Source of the DNA: Streptomyces fagopyri | GTDB lineage: Bacteria > Actinomycetota > Actinomycetes > Streptomycetales > Streptomycetaceae | DNA length: 64,000 nt | Reading direction: 5' to 3' | NCBI RefSeq assembly: GCF_009498275.1 | Contig: NZ_CP045643.1 | Span: 8,680,001 to 8,744,000, forward strand | Shown here: piece after piece, positions 31,051-40,132 of the stretch | Layout: every line of letters starts with the position of its first letter | Numbering within the stretch: the stretch's first letter is position 1 | Position numbers and translations under genes: made by a program | The notes under the pieces: model-generated | What the model saw: the letters and a program-made list of their open reading frames with translations, nothing else | Database searches by the model: none | Told to the model about the DNA's origin: nothing

Positions 31051-31175
31051 GCGCGTGAGAGTACGCGGTGAACAGGAGAAGCTCGTCGGCCGACGTACCC
31101 TCCCTCGTGGCCGATTGCCCTAGTCAAAGGACAGCAGTGGAAGGGTGTCAGAGCCGAGCGTTATGGTGCGTGGTC

Positions 31176-31553
31176 GTGGACGCTACTGATCTTGAACGCC
31201 AGGACAGGACACGATCCGGCTGTATCCCACCGGAACTGGTCTCGAAGCTGCTGGAACGCGGCCATATCGACGAGGTGGAGCTGTACGCAGGCCGCGGGGA
31301 ATGGTTCTGCGCGCTGGCGTGGGCGCGGTTGCTGGGGGAGCAGGGCTGGCAGGCCGACGCGTCCCCACTGGAGGAAGCCGGGGCGCCAGCCGCAGCTACC
31401 ACACCCCAGTCCTGGCCGCCCATTCCGTGCGAGAACAGACTGCTGGGGTACTCCGCGCGGAACGTCAGCCTTCTCGGACCGGGTTCGGGCGCTGGACAGC
31501 TGCAGTTCAGGTGCGCGACAGGGGGAAGCACAGCGAGCAGGTCGAGGGCGTGA
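31176..31553 (+). pseudogene. Truncated gene fragment
   Basis: About 125 codons from GTG 31176. The first 70 residues look like a helical repeat unit (PPELVSKLLERGHIDEVELYAGRGEWFCALAWARLLGEQG) of the kind found at the start of streptomycete repeat proteins with a conserved Gly-x-Trp-x-Cys. After about residue 75 the composition turns to Pro/Ala/Ser and protein-like patterning stops, suggesting a frameshift or deletion junction. Confidence 0.45.
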
Positions 31554-31751
31554 CCGCCCACTGATCGTGATGTCAGAAGCTCGCGGCCTTGCCGATGTTG
31601 AAGTGACGGTTCCGCCGATGCCGTGCGAACGGGAAGTTTACGGCGCATGCTGTTCTAGAGCTGAGGGAACGGCCGGTTTTACCGGGGGACGCAGGGTGTC
31701 CATAGTGGGTTCCGCGCCCGCTCCAGGCAGGCGCGGGCAGAGGGGGATGCC

Positions 31752-32270
31752 ATGGTGCGCTACGTTCACTTTCAGTTGGCGACGATCTTCGAGGTGGGGG
31801 CTGCCATTGGCGTCACTGCGCCTGTGGTCCTCGGCGTGCACGGGCTGCCGCAGAGCAACTATGCACTTCCTCTTTTGTGTGTTTTGGGAGCCAGCGCACT
31901 CTTCGGCCTGCTGGCGGTTTCAACCCGCTCGGGCTGGTTGGGCGGCGAGAAGCGCGATTTCGAGAACGCAGTCCCCCTGGCCGACCCTGAGACGGTACTC
32001 CCCGCCCCTCGCGAGTCGATGCGCCGCAGCTTCGACGGATCCTTCGTTGTCATCGTGGCTCTGCCGACCCTGGTTTTCGGCCTGCTCTGGGGTCCTTGGG
32101 TCATCAGCTGGGGCCTCTTTTTTGTACCGGAGCGGATCGTCAAGGGCGTGTACATGTTCTTCTGGGAGCGACGCCACGGCGTACTCCTGTGGCGTGGAAA
32201 GGTCGAGGAACAGCCCCTGGGTAAGGACCAGTTCCTGTACTCTTCGCCGCGGATCGCGACGCTCGGGTGA
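31752..32270 (+). CDS. Hypothetical integral membrane protein
   Basis: A 172-residue protein with about three to four membrane helices (FEVGAAIGVTAPVVLGVHGL, LPLLCVLGASALFGLLAV, SFVVIVALPTLVFGLLWGPWVISWGLFFV) and a polar C-terminal tail (ERRHGVLLWRGKVEEQPLGKDQ). ATG 31752 has GAGGGGG at good spacing. No family was recognised. It looks intact although its neighbours are broken. Confidence 0.65.
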   Translation: MVRYVHFQLATIFEVGAAIGVTAPVVLGVHGLPQSNYALPLLCVLGASALFGLLAVSTRSGWLGGEKRDFENAVPLADPETVLPAPRESMRRSFDGSFVVIVALPTLVFGLLWGPWVISWGLFFVPERIVKGVYMFFWERRHGVLLWRGKVEEQPLGKDQFLYSSPRIATLG

Positions 32271-32464
32271 GTTCGTACCGCCGGACCGCTACTGACTACC
32301 ACCATCCCTGTGCACCTTCTTCGCCGTCCTGTTCCTTGGCCTCACCTGCCCTACACGCCAGTCATCCCGAGAACACTCCACGACGAGCACCGGTGAATCC
32401 GAGATCCTTTTCAAGATCTGCGAGCACCTCGAAACGGTCCCGATGTGGCCCGACGGGGTATCGC

Positions 32465-32626
32465 ATGGCGCGCCCGCTGAGCGAAGCCACGGTCCGGGCT
32501 CGGGAGCGCGTCCGCGATCTCGGGTTCTTCGACCACTAGGTCGCGGTGGCCATCGATGCCGCCGTCGCAGCCCCGCACGCGACGTATCCACCGGCCGACT
32601 GGGACGCCTACTGCGCGCAACGTTGA
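32465..32626 (+). pseudogene. Small gene broken by an in-frame TAG
   Basis: ATG 32465 opens a frame (ARPLSEATVRARERVRDLGFFDH) stopped by TAG at 32537. The same frame then continues with equally protein-like residues (VAVAIDAAVAAPHATYPPADWDAYCAQR) to TGA at 32624. One base change would restore a 53-residue protein. Function unknown. Confidence 0.5.
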
Positions 32627-32706
32627 CGAACACCCGGAAACGGGACCGTGCTCACCTTTAGAACTCCTAACGAAATGAGCAGTGGGGAACGTTAGGATCG
32701 GTGGTC

Positions 32707-33051
32707 ATGAGTCAGAGTGGTTCGCAAGCGGCAGCGTTCTTCCGGGACGTCCGCCAGAGCGGAGTGGTCTGGCTTGTCCGGGATGACGACGGAAGCCCGG
32801 CTCCCCTTTCCGCGGACGGCACGCGAAGTCTTCCCTTCTGGTCGACCTCGGCCCGCGCCCAGAGGGCGGCGAAGATCTGGGGGCATGGGCTACGGGTCGA
32901 ATCCACGCTCCTGGAAGGCTGGTGCGACCGCGAACTGCCCGATGCCGCCCGGGAGGGACTCATGATCGGCATCAACTGGAGCGGGCCGCGCCTCGTTGGC
33001 TGGAGCTTCACCCCGATGGAAGTCCTCAACCGACTGGCAGCGGCTGACTAG
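32707..33051 (+). CDS. DUF2750 protein, passenger of an IS5-like element
   Basis: A 115-residue soluble protein with the DUF2750 layout: QAAAFFRDVRQSGVVWLVRDDDGSPAPL, LPFWSTSARAQRAAKIWG, and INWSGPRLVGWSFTPMEVLNRL. The biochemical role of the family is unknown. The gene lies inside the terminal repeats of the IS, 29 bases from the left end. Its TAG overlaps the stop of the opposing transposase gene (shared CTAG at 33048-33051), so it is built into the element. ATG 32707 was chosen; GTG 32701 is in frame. Confidence 0.82.
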   Translation: MSQSGSQAAAFFRDVRQSGVVWLVRDDDGSPAPLSADGTRSLPFWSTSARAQRAAKIWGHGLRVESTLLEGWCDRELPDAAREGLMIGINWSGPRLVGWSFTPMEVLNRLAAAD

Positions 33052-33953
33052 CTCACGACATCGCTCGCCAGAACGCGCAGGCGTCGCCAGCAGATGAGTG
33101 CGCATCCGAGGGCGAGGAAGGCTTCGTGGATGTCGTCGCGGATCTCCCAGCGGATCCGCAGGCGGCGGAACCAGTGCAGATGGGCAAACGCGCGCTCCAC
33201 AACCCAGCGTTGAGTACCCAGGCCGGAGCCGTGCTCGGTGCCGCGGCGGGCGATCAGCGGCTTCACGCCGAGGTCCCGGACCAGCCGGCGGTACTTGTCG
33301 TGGTCGTAGCCGCGGTCACCCAGCACCACGTCCGGGCGGCGGCGGGGGCGGCCGTGTTTGCCCCGCACAGGCGGCACGGCCTGGAGCAGGGGGACCAACT
33401 GGGTGACATCGTTGCGGTTGCCGCCGGTCAGGGTGACGGCGAGCGGGATGCCGGTGGCATCGGTGATCAAGTGGTGCTTGCTGCCCGCCCTGCCCCGGTC
33501 GACAGGGCTTCGTCCCGTCTTGGGCCCCCCTTTAACGCCCGGATGTGGGAGCCGTCGACCACCGCCCGAGAGAAGTCCAGGGCGTTCGCGGCACGGAGCT
33601 TGGCAAGGAGGACCTCGTGCAGCCGGGACCACACACCGGCTTCTGTCCACTCGGCCAGGCGACGCCAGCAGGTCATGCCCGAGCCGAAGCCGAGTTCCTG
33701 CGGCAGGTGTTCCCAGGCGATCCCGGTGTGCAGCACGAACAGGATGCCCTGGAACACCAGCCGGTCCGGATGCCGCTTGCGTCCCGGATGCCGAGCTCGA
33801 CGATCGACCCTGGGGAACAGCGGCTCGACCACCGTCCACCCTGGGGAACAGCGGCTCGACCACCGTCCACAACGCGTCATCGACTTCCCACGGCTTCGGC
33901 CGAGCCACCCCGCACCCCCGGATCAATGGTCCCGGAGCGATCCAACCACTCAA
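33048..33953 (-). pseudogene. IS5-family transposase, inactivated by a 31-bp duplication
   Basis: DDE transposase in two overlapping frames. N-terminal part: LVFQGILFVLHTGIAWEHLPQELGFGSGMTCWRRL, with the first Asp in AVVDGSH. C-terminal part after a -1 shift at the slippery AAAGGGGGG: VVLGDRGYDHDKYR with the second Asp and RWVVERAFAHLHWFRRLRIRWE with the Glu. The programmed shift is normal for this group. However, a 31-bp tandem duplication at 33808-33869 near the 5' end throws the original start (VDDALWTVVEPLFPR) out of frame with the rest, so this copy is probably dead. Confidence 0.8.
33808..33869. repeat. 31-bp tandem duplication in the IS5 transposase
   Basis: Two perfect head-to-tail copies of a 31-base unit starting CCCTGGGGAACAGC (33808-33838 and 33839-33869). 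Since 31 is not a multiple of three, it shifts the reading frame. Confidence 0.9.
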
Positions 33954-33975
33954 AGATCATTTCGTTAGGAGTTCT

Positions 33976-35407
33976 TAGTAGGACTCCGTTAGGTCTTTCG
34001 GTTTGCGCTGATCAAGAGCATGTTGGGGTGGTGGATTTACATGAAGTGAGGCGTGTTCGGGCGACGTTGGCGTTGTTCGTGGCCGATGTGTTCGCTTCGG
34101 TGCCGCGGAAGGACCAGCGGGCCAAGGGTGACTGTTATCTGCGGGGACTGATGCTGGACGGCCGTCGCAAGTCGATCCAGGCGATGGCGGCGCGACTGCC
34201 GGACGGCAACGAGCAGAACCTGCAGCAGTTCGTGAACCAGTCGACCTGGGATCCGGTGCCCGTGCAGCGGCGGATCAACGAACGTCTGCTGCCGCTGGTC
34301 GACCCGGTGGCGTGGGTGATCGACGATGTGTCGATGCCGAAAGACGGCCGGATGTCGGTCGGTGTGGCTCCGCAGTACTGCGGAGCCCTGGGCAAACGGG
34401 CGAACTGCCAGGTCGCCGTCAGTGTCCACGCCGCCAGTGACACTGCCTCATGCCCCCTGCAGTGGAGGCTGTTCCTGCCCGAGGACTGGGCTGCGGACGG
34501 CCACCGCCGCACCAGGACCCAGGTTCCGCCCGAGGTCATACACCGGGAGAAATGGCGTCTGGCACTGGACATGCTCGACGCTCTCGCGGACTGGGGCATG
34601 ACACCGCCGGCGGTGGTGTCCGACGCCGCCTACGGCACCAACGCACACCTGCGGGCCGCCCTCTCGGAGCGAGGACTCACCTATGTCCTGTCCGTCCGCT
34701 CGGACGTGAGCGCCCACCCGTTCGACGCACAGCCCATGGCTCCGGACCGCAAAGGAGATATCGGCTGCTGGCCCCAGCCGCGTTACCGCCAGAAGGCGCC
34801 GTCAGTGGCGGCTCTTGCCACGGCTCTGGGGCGAGAGGCATTCACCCCGCTCACGTGGCGCCAGGGTTCGAAAGGGGAGTTACGTTCCCGCTTCGCGGCG
34901 GTGCGCGTGCGTCCGGCCGGAAAAGCCGTCGAACGACCGATCAAAGCAGCGGCCTCAGCCGGACAGGGCTGGTGGGACGGGGTCCTGCCCGACTGCTGGC
35001 TCCTGGCCGAATGGCCCGCCGGAGCCGACGCGCCAAGCGAATACTGGCTTTCCAACCTCCCGCCCGACACCCCGATCGCCGATCTGGTCCGCCTGGCCAA
35101 GGTCCGCTGGCGCATCGAGCACGACTACCGCGAGCTCAAGCACGGCCTGGGCCTGGACCACTTCGAAGGCCGTTCCTGGCCCGGCTGGCACCACCACGTC
35201 ACCCTCGTGACCGCCGCCCAAGCCTTCCTCACCGAACAGCGCCTGGCCCCAAAAGCACCGCACCCAGCATCACCCTCTACCAGATCCTCGACGCTCTCCA
35301 AGACACCCTGAGGTGCTGGACCGGGATCTGCAGCAGCTGCCGGCAACCCCTCCCCACCAGAGCCCGCACGACAACAAGATCAAGAAAGACCTAACGGAGT
35401 CCTACTA
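33976..35407. mobile_element. IS701-family insertion sequence
   Basis: Inverted repeats of 24 bases (TAGTAGGACTCC then GTTAGGTCTTTC at 33976-33999; complement at 35384-35407) enclose one transposase. The outermost TA at each end is shared with the neighbouring IS elements, so the true ends may be two bases further in. It abuts the IS5-like element on the left and the 1,070-bp IS on the right. Confidence 0.8.
34028..35394 (+). pseudogene. IS701-family transposase with a late frameshift
   Basis: DDE transposase starting near GTG 34028. Catalytic residues are visible: WVIDDVSMPK (Asp), VVSDAAYG (Asp) and RWRIEHDYRELKHGLGLDHFEGR (Glu). The main frame runs to 35311, but the family-like C-terminus (STAPSITLYQILDALQDTL, CWTGICSSCRQPLP) lies one frame over from about 35250 to 35394. 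A one-base loss in the CCCCAAAAGC run explains this. The core is intact, so activity cannot be excluded. Confidence 0.75.
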
Positions 35408-36477
35408 GGGCCTGTGTGATGTCGTGATCATTCTTGGGTTTTGTCCTGTTCGAGGGGTGGAATCCGATAGGACAGTGGTCGTGACACGTAGGCAACTCAC
35501 CAATGCCCAGTGGAAGTTCATCGAGCCGTACCTGCCGATCGGTAGGTACGGCCCGTACCCGGAGCGGTTGCGGGAGCAGTTCGAGGGTGTGATCTGGCGG
35601 TTTCGGTCCAGTGGTCAGTGGCGGGAGATGCCTGCCGAGTTCGGGCCGTGGGCGACCGTCTACGGACGCTTCCGTGTCTGGCGGGACGCCGCTGTGTTCA
35701 CCGACCTGCTGGAAGGCCTGATCGCCGAGGGTGCCCGTATGGGAAGAACGGACTTGTCGCTGGTCAGCGTGGATTCCACCACGGTCCGCGCCCACCACGA
35801 TGCCGCAGGGCTGCGCGTCAGCAAGCACCTCATGGAGGCTCTGGAAGAAGCCGCGCAGGAGCAAGAGGCAGCCCGACAAAAAGGGGTGGCCCGGAGGAAC
35901 AGAACGGACACACAGAGCGCCGGCGCGTCCGACGCAGACACAAGCTCCGCCTGAGGGAAGCCTTGCTCGGCAGATCCCGGGGCGGCCTGACCAGCAAGAT
36001 TCACCTTGCCGCGGATCGCAGGTGCCGTCCGCTCGCACTGGTCCTGACCGTCGGACAGGCCGGGGACAGTCCGCAGTTCGTCCCCGTCCTCGCGAAGGTG
36101 AGAATCCGTCTGCCCGCCGGCCCTCCCCGCACCAAGCCCGGCGCGGTCGCCGCGGACAAGGCCTACTCGTCGCATGACAACCGCGCCTACCTGCGCAAAC
36201 GTGGAATCAAGGCAGTCATCCCGGAAAAACGGGACCAGGCCGCCAACCGCAAGAAGAAGGGCACACGAGGCGGTCGGCCCGTCAGCCACGACGCCGACCT
36301 CTACAAGGAACGCAACACCGTCGAACGCCTGATCAACAAGCTGAAGGCCTGGCGCGGCATCGCCACCCGCTACGACAAGACCCCGGACAGCTACCTCGCC
36401 GGCCTCCACCTCCGCGCCGCAATGATCTGGATCGATGACCTGATCAAGACCACATGATCACGACATCACACAGGCTC
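35408..36477 (+). mobile_element. 1,070-bp IS5-family element, copy A
   Basis: Ends begin GGGCCTGTGTGATGTCGTG and match in inverted orientation (right end has GGCTC instead of GGCCC). TA is duplicated on both sides (35406-35407 and 36478-36479). It is nearly identical to copies at 47433-48502 and 50789-51858. It lies directly against the IS701 element and next to the CRISPR array, where it may have removed the leader. Confidence 0.93.
35481..36457 (+). CDS. IS5-family transposase, made by -1 frameshifting (copy A)
   Basis: Two overlapping frames make one DDE transposase. The first (GTG 35481 to 35954) has RRQLTNAQWKFIEPYLP and the first Asp in VSVDSTTVRAHHDAAG. The second (about 35880 to 36457) has GGLTSKIHLAAD, the second Asp in AVAADKAYSS and the Glu in NTVERLINKLKAWRGIATRYDK. 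The probable slip site is ACAAAAAGGGG at 35875-35885, the usual -1 signal in this family. The same arrangement in all three copies shows that it is normal rather than damage. Confidence 0.9.
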
Positions 36478-36585
36478 TAGTACTCACACGCCAAGGCCCG
36501 CATGTCGGAATCACCAGAAATGCCGGAATCGATGAAAGTCAACAGAAACGTGCCTCCCAGCCGCTAACGCCCCAGGTCAGGCAGC

Positions 36586-36795
36586 CTGCTCCCCGCGCGC
36601 GGGGATGGTCCCCTCTTCGATCCGGCGAACCTGGGCGGGAAGGTCTGCTCCCCGCGCGTGCGGGGATGGTCCCAGGGACGAGGTCTTCGGGTCTGCTCAC
36701 CAGTTCTGCTCCCCGCGTGTGCAGGGATGGCCCCCGCTCCTGACTCCGCTTGTCGGGGTCTTACGCCTGCTCCCCGCGCGTGCGGGGATGGTCCT
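36586..36795 (+). CRISPR. Four-repeat CRISPR array, type I-E-like, no cas genes
   Basis: Repeats at 36586-36612, 36645-36673, 36706-36734 and 36767-36795. Consensus: CTGCTCCCCGCGCG, then TGCGGGGATGG, then TCCC (29 bases). Repeat 1 lacks two bases and repeat 3 has three changes. The three spacers are exactly 32 bases each. Length, spacer size and the hairpin CCCCGCGCG/CGGGG fit subtype I-E. No cas gene lies within the window. Upstream there are only 108 bases before IS copy A, so a leader is missing or shortened. Confidence 0.93.
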
Positions 36796-36952
36796 TGGGT
36801 GCGCATCGCGTACATCACCTTCGACGGCCGCCTGTCGGCAGCTCGTCAGTAACCCCAACTACTTCAAGTACACCGCTCGTTTGACAGACCCCAAACTTCA
36901 ACTGGAGCTGTAAGAGTGGCCGTGGTTTGAGTGGGTATACCGGTGATCGGGT

Positions 36953-37666
36953 ATGGATAGCGTGAGTCATCTAAATTGTCGCGCAGCGCAGTCAAGGTCA
37001 GAACAGGATATGGGCATGACAGATGCGGGAGTGCCGTCTTCGCCGCAAATGCAAAGTACACCTGAGCAGATAACAGAGTGGCTAATCGACGAATGTCGAG
37101 ATGTTGGCAATCGCGTGACTGAACTACTCATGGTTGGCGAGCGAGTGCTCGCGACTACTTGTGCCCTGCTTGCGATCGCCTCCACAGTTGCTCTCGGTAG
37201 CGGGCAGGGGCATTGGTTGATGGCCCTCCCATTTGCAATCTCCTCCATTCTTGTCTACATGCTTTTTCTGAATAATGAAGCGATGTCTCAGGGGGGGTAC
37301 AGGGAAGCGTTGGAAGTGGAAATCCAGCGGAGGACTGGATTTCCAGTATCGCAATGGGAGTCACTGTCGAGTCGTATCAGGAACAACAAGGTGCAGGTTA
37401 ATTGGACTGTTGGCGGTATGGGGTCGGCTCAGCTGTTGGTTTCCGTGGTTGCCATTCAGCAGGCATTAGCGACGCGTTCTGCGCACCATTGGGGTCATGA
37501 AGCGTGGATTTGGTATGTGACGCTAACGAGCATCTCTGCGGTAGCGGGGCCGATAGCGGTATATTCCTGTTTTCGGGCGCAAGTGTCGAGTCGGCAGCGA
37601 GTTAAAGCGGACGCTCTTGCAGCTTTTGAGCGTTCGCGTGGAAGCAGAACGACACCTAACACTTGA
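36953..37666 (+). CDS. Four-helix hypothetical membrane protein with unusual base composition
   Basis: A 237-residue protein with four membrane helices: VLATTCALLAIASTVAL, WLMALPFAISSILVYMLFL, AQLLVSVVAIQQALAT and WIWYVTLTSISAVAGPIAVYSCF. Between helices 2 and 3 is a cytosolic stretch EALEVEIQRRTGFPVSQWE. The DNA is clearly less GC-rich than its surroundings and uses many A/T-ending codons, which suggests recent acquisition. ATG 36953 is used; in-frame ATGs at 37010 and 37016 are alternatives. It lies right after the CRISPR array. The role is unknown; a membrane effector of a defence module is possible but unproven. Confidence 0.65.
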   Translation: MDSVSHLNCRAAQSRSEQDMGMTDAGVPSSPQMQSTPEQITEWLIDECRDVGNRVTELLMVGERVLATTCALLAIASTVALGSGQGHWLMALPFAISSILVYMLFLNNEAMSQGGYREALEVEIQRRTGFPVSQWESLSSRIRNNKVQVNWTVGGMGSAQLLVSVVAIQQALATRSAHHWGHEAWIWYVTLTSISAVAGPIAVYSCFRAQVSSRQRVKADALAAFERSRGSRTTPNT

Positions 37667-37670
37667 CTCG

Positions 37671-37742
37671 TTGCCCGCGATCGCCCGCCGCGGCGCCCTA
37701 TATGGCACCGGACTGGGCTCCTATCGCTGGGTCGTGGAGAGA
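37671..37742 (+). pseudogene. Tiny IS5 transposase fragment
   Basis: Encodes LPAIARRGALYGTGLGSYRWVVER, split here as IARRG and GTGLGSYRWVVER, the conserved C-terminal segment with the catalytic Glu of an IS5-type transposase. Nothing else of the element remains. It starts five bases after the membrane protein stop. Confidence 0.6.
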
Positions 37743-37938
37743 CGACCACCCCGATACCCACGGTCACGACCGTCGAGGCGTTGTAGAGTCTCGCCCGCTG
37801 CCTCGCCTCCGGCGAGCCCTCTGCGGGGTCCTGGGGCAGGAACACGCCCACCACACCGATGTCGCCCCCGCCGTCGCCCTCCGCGTGAATCGCCTGTGTG
37901 ACGGCTGACGTGAGGGCCGCACGCGGAAGGCATGCCGC

Positions 37939-38913
37939 GTGACCTGGACGCTGCCTGATCCCATGCTGACTTCCCCCACACCCCTACCGAGGCTCACGCC
38001 CGGGTGGACGGGGGAACCGAAATGGGACGGATTCCGCGCCCTGCTCCACACCGACGCCGGGCAGGTGGTGCTGCGCTCGAGGCGCGGCACCGAGATGTCG
38101 CCGGCGTTCCCCGACATCGCGGCCGCCGCGGTGCAGCTGCCGGACGCCACCGCGCTGGACGGGGAACTGGTCGTGTGGGAGGACGACCGGCTCGCGTTCG
38201 AGCGGCTGCAGAACCGTCTCCAGCGCAGGGGCGCCGCGGCCGCCCAGGCCGCACAGGACTGGCCCGCCCACTTCGTGGCCTTCGACCTCCTGCGACTGTC
38301 CGGTACGGACACGACCGCTTGGCCCTACCAGCGCCGCCGGGCCGCACTGGAATCGGTGTTCACCTCCTGGGGGCTGACCGCCCCCTGGACGCTGTCCCCG
38401 TCGACCACCAACCCCGACAGCATCCGCGAATGGCTCACCTGGACCACGGTGGGCATCGAAGGGGTCGTCTTCAATCGGCTGAACGAGCCCTACCGGCCCG
38501 CAGCCAGAAGCTGTCGAAAGTACGAAGTCCGCGAGACCACCGAAGCCATCGCCGGAGCCATCACCAGCCAACTGTCCACTCGCACCACGCTTCTGCTCGG
38601 CCGGTACAACAACCACAAACAGCTGCAGTACATCGGCCGCACTACCACCCTCCCCCACACCGCCGGCAGCGCGGTCGCCGGACTCCTCACCGCGGCCCCG
38701 GCTGGCCACCCATGGACAGGATGGTCGTTCTCCGCAGGATGGGGCAGCCGCGAGACTCTCGACGTCACCATGGTCGAACCCGAACTGGTCGTGGAAGTCA
38801 GCGCCGACGTCGCCCGCGACCCGGTCGGCCGCTGGCGCCACCCCGCACGCTGGCACCGAGCCCGCACCGACCTCACCCCCAACGACATCCCGCGCAGCGC
38901 AACGTCCCCGTGA
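37939..38913 (+). CDS. ATP-dependent DNA ligase (LigC-like)
   Basis: A 324-residue ligase of the nucleotidyltransferase superfamily that seals nicks in double-stranded DNA using ATP. Motif I EPKWDGFR has the adenylated Lys (about 28); motif III LDGELVVW (about 75), motif IV IEGVVFNRL (about 175) and motif V CRKYEVRE follow. The C-terminal OB fold is present (LLLGRYNN, LVVEVSAD, RHPARWHR). The size fits the small actinomycete LigC type that works in repair or NHEJ. No ku or polymerase gene is nearby. GTG 37939 gives the expected N-terminus. Confidence 0.9.
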   Translation: MTWTLPDPMLTSPTPLPRLTPGWTGEPKWDGFRALLHTDAGQVVLRSRRGTEMSPAFPDIAAAAVQLPDATALDGELVVWEDDRLAFERLQNRLQRRGAAAAQAAQDWPAHFVAFDLLRLSGTDTTAWPYQRRRAALESVFTSWGLTAPWTLSPSTTNPDSIREWLTWTTVGIEGVVFNRLNEPYRPAARSCRKYEVRETTEAIAGAITSQLSTRTTLLLGRYNNHKQLQYIGRTTTLPHTAGSAVAGLLTAAPAGHPWTGWSFSAGWGSRETLDVTMVEPELVVEVSADVARDPVGRWRHPARWHRARTDLTPNDIPRSATSP

Positions 38914-38985
38914 CCAGGAGTCTCACATGTGCGGCATTATCGACGCCGTGATCGCCTAACTGACCTCGTACGTCCTTTAGACCGG

Positions 38986-39876
38986 TCAGGTCGGCTCTGT
39001 GCTGGTCAGGGACAGCCAGGTCTTCTCGTCAACAGCACCGGTGTCGGGGAGCCCTTGCTGGCGCTGGAAGCTCCGCACCATCCGCTGGGTGGCAGCGGTG
39101 TACACCCCGGTGATGTCAGAGGGCTGCCCGGCGCGATGCAGCAGGTCCTGCACCGCCTCCACCTGCGGGCCAGTGTCCCCCGGGGATGCAGGAAGGACCA
39201 GCATCGGCCAGGTGTCTTTTCCGACCTTGCCGTCCGGCTGAAGACCGCGCTTCTTCTGGAACGCGATGACCTGGGCGCGGGTTTCCGAGCCGAAGATGCC
39301 GTCTGTGCGCAGTTGGTGGTGATGGGCTTTCAGCAGGCGTTGGACGGTCCACGTAAGGGATGACGTCTCTCCCTTACGGACGAGAGGCCACTGCGTCGCG
39401 TTCGGATGGGCGGGCGCGGCCACAGGTTTCACGGTGCGACCGGTCTCCAGCACAGTGCGGCCGACGCTCCAGACGGCGATCAGGGCCCCCGCCATCATCG
39501 CGGCGATCGCAAGGTTGCGCCGGGCACCGCGGCCCTCGGGCAACCGTCTCTTACGGGCCGGCATCAAGGCTGATGCGGTCGGCCGCTGCTCGGACCGCAC
39601 GCCGCAGGCGAGCGCAACGGCCTTCTCCAGTTCCTCGGGCGGTGCACCGAGCGCGGCATGCAGGACGCGCACGGTGTCGGCTGGTGCCATCAGCGGGTGA
39701 GCCGGGCTGAGGTAGCGGGACAGGGTCGCTTGGGTGACGCCGATCTGCCTGGCGAGCGCCTCCTGGGTCGGTTTCCGCCCCTGTGCCTGCACCGAGTTCT
39801 CCCACCAGGCACGCAGCAACGACGACAGTTCCCGGCCCAGCGGGTCGCCCGTCCCGTCCCCCAGCGCTTCGGCCAT
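38986..39876 (-). CDS. XRE-type DNA-binding protein with membrane helix and two peptidoglycan-binding domains
   Basis: A 296-residue protein with three parts. An N-terminal helix-turn-helix (about 30-70: KPTQEALARQIGVTQATLSRYLS) is followed by one membrane helix (NLAIAAMMAGALIAVWSVG, about 125-145) and two PG_binding_1 domains outside the membrane (WTVQRLLKAHHHQLRTDGIFGSETRAQVIAFQKKRG; VEAVQDLLHRAG, MVRSFQRQQGLPDTGAVDEKTW). This layout suggests a one-component sensor that binds wall material outside and DNA inside. ATG 39876 has GGGAGG upstream. It is divergent from the L,D-transpeptidase gene. Confidence 0.85.
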   Translation of the reverse strand: MAEALGDGTGDPLGRELSSLLRAWWENSVQAQGRKPTQEALARQIGVTQATLSRYLSPAHPLMAPADTVRVLHAALGAPPEELEKAVALACGVRSEQRPTASALMPARKRRLPEGRGARRNLAIAAMMAGALIAVWSVGRTVLETGRTVKPVAAPAHPNATQWPLVRKGETSSLTWTVQRLLKAHHHQLRTDGIFGSETRAQVIAFQKKRGLQPDGKVGKDTWPMLVLPASPGDTGPQVEAVQDLLHRAGQPSDITGVYTAATQRMVRSFQRQQGLPDTGAVDEKTWLSLTSTEPT

Positions 39877-40132
39877 GTGCCCTCCCACGATTCATTCGCG
39901 TGTATAACCGCAGGTCATCGGCCTGCATGAGTGCATGCATGATTCCGCATCAGACGGACGACGGAAGCCCCACCGTGTGGACCTCGTGGTGCAGCATGGT
40001 GGTTCCCGTCGGCCCACGCCGCCACAGTCTCCGCAGTTCCCCCAAGGGCTGCGACGACGCTCTGCCGTGCTCGGTCGTCCCGAAGGGGACGGGGCACAGC
40101 TCCCCAGCAGACACCCGAAGGAGTGATCACTC

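Larger units (their letters stand above)
32661..33974. mobile_element. IS5-family (IS427-like) element carrying a DUF2750 passenger
   Basis: Perfect 18-base terminal inverted repeats (GAACTCCTAACGAAATGA at 32661-32678, its complement at 33957-33974) are flanked by a TTA direct repeat on both sides, as expected for the 2-3-bp duplications of this group. The transposase lies on the minus strand next to the right end. A DUF2750 gene occupies the other half on the plus strand. The 1,314-bp element is longer than a minimal IS because of this cargo. The transposase is broken. Confidence 0.8.

Noticed and set aside
36613..36644. Spacer 1 of the CRISPR array shares 11 bases (AGGTTCGCCGG on the minus strand) with the IS630 terminal repeat
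   Set aside because: An 11-base match in GC-rich DNA is weak and the flanking bases do not match; not enough to claim self-targeting.
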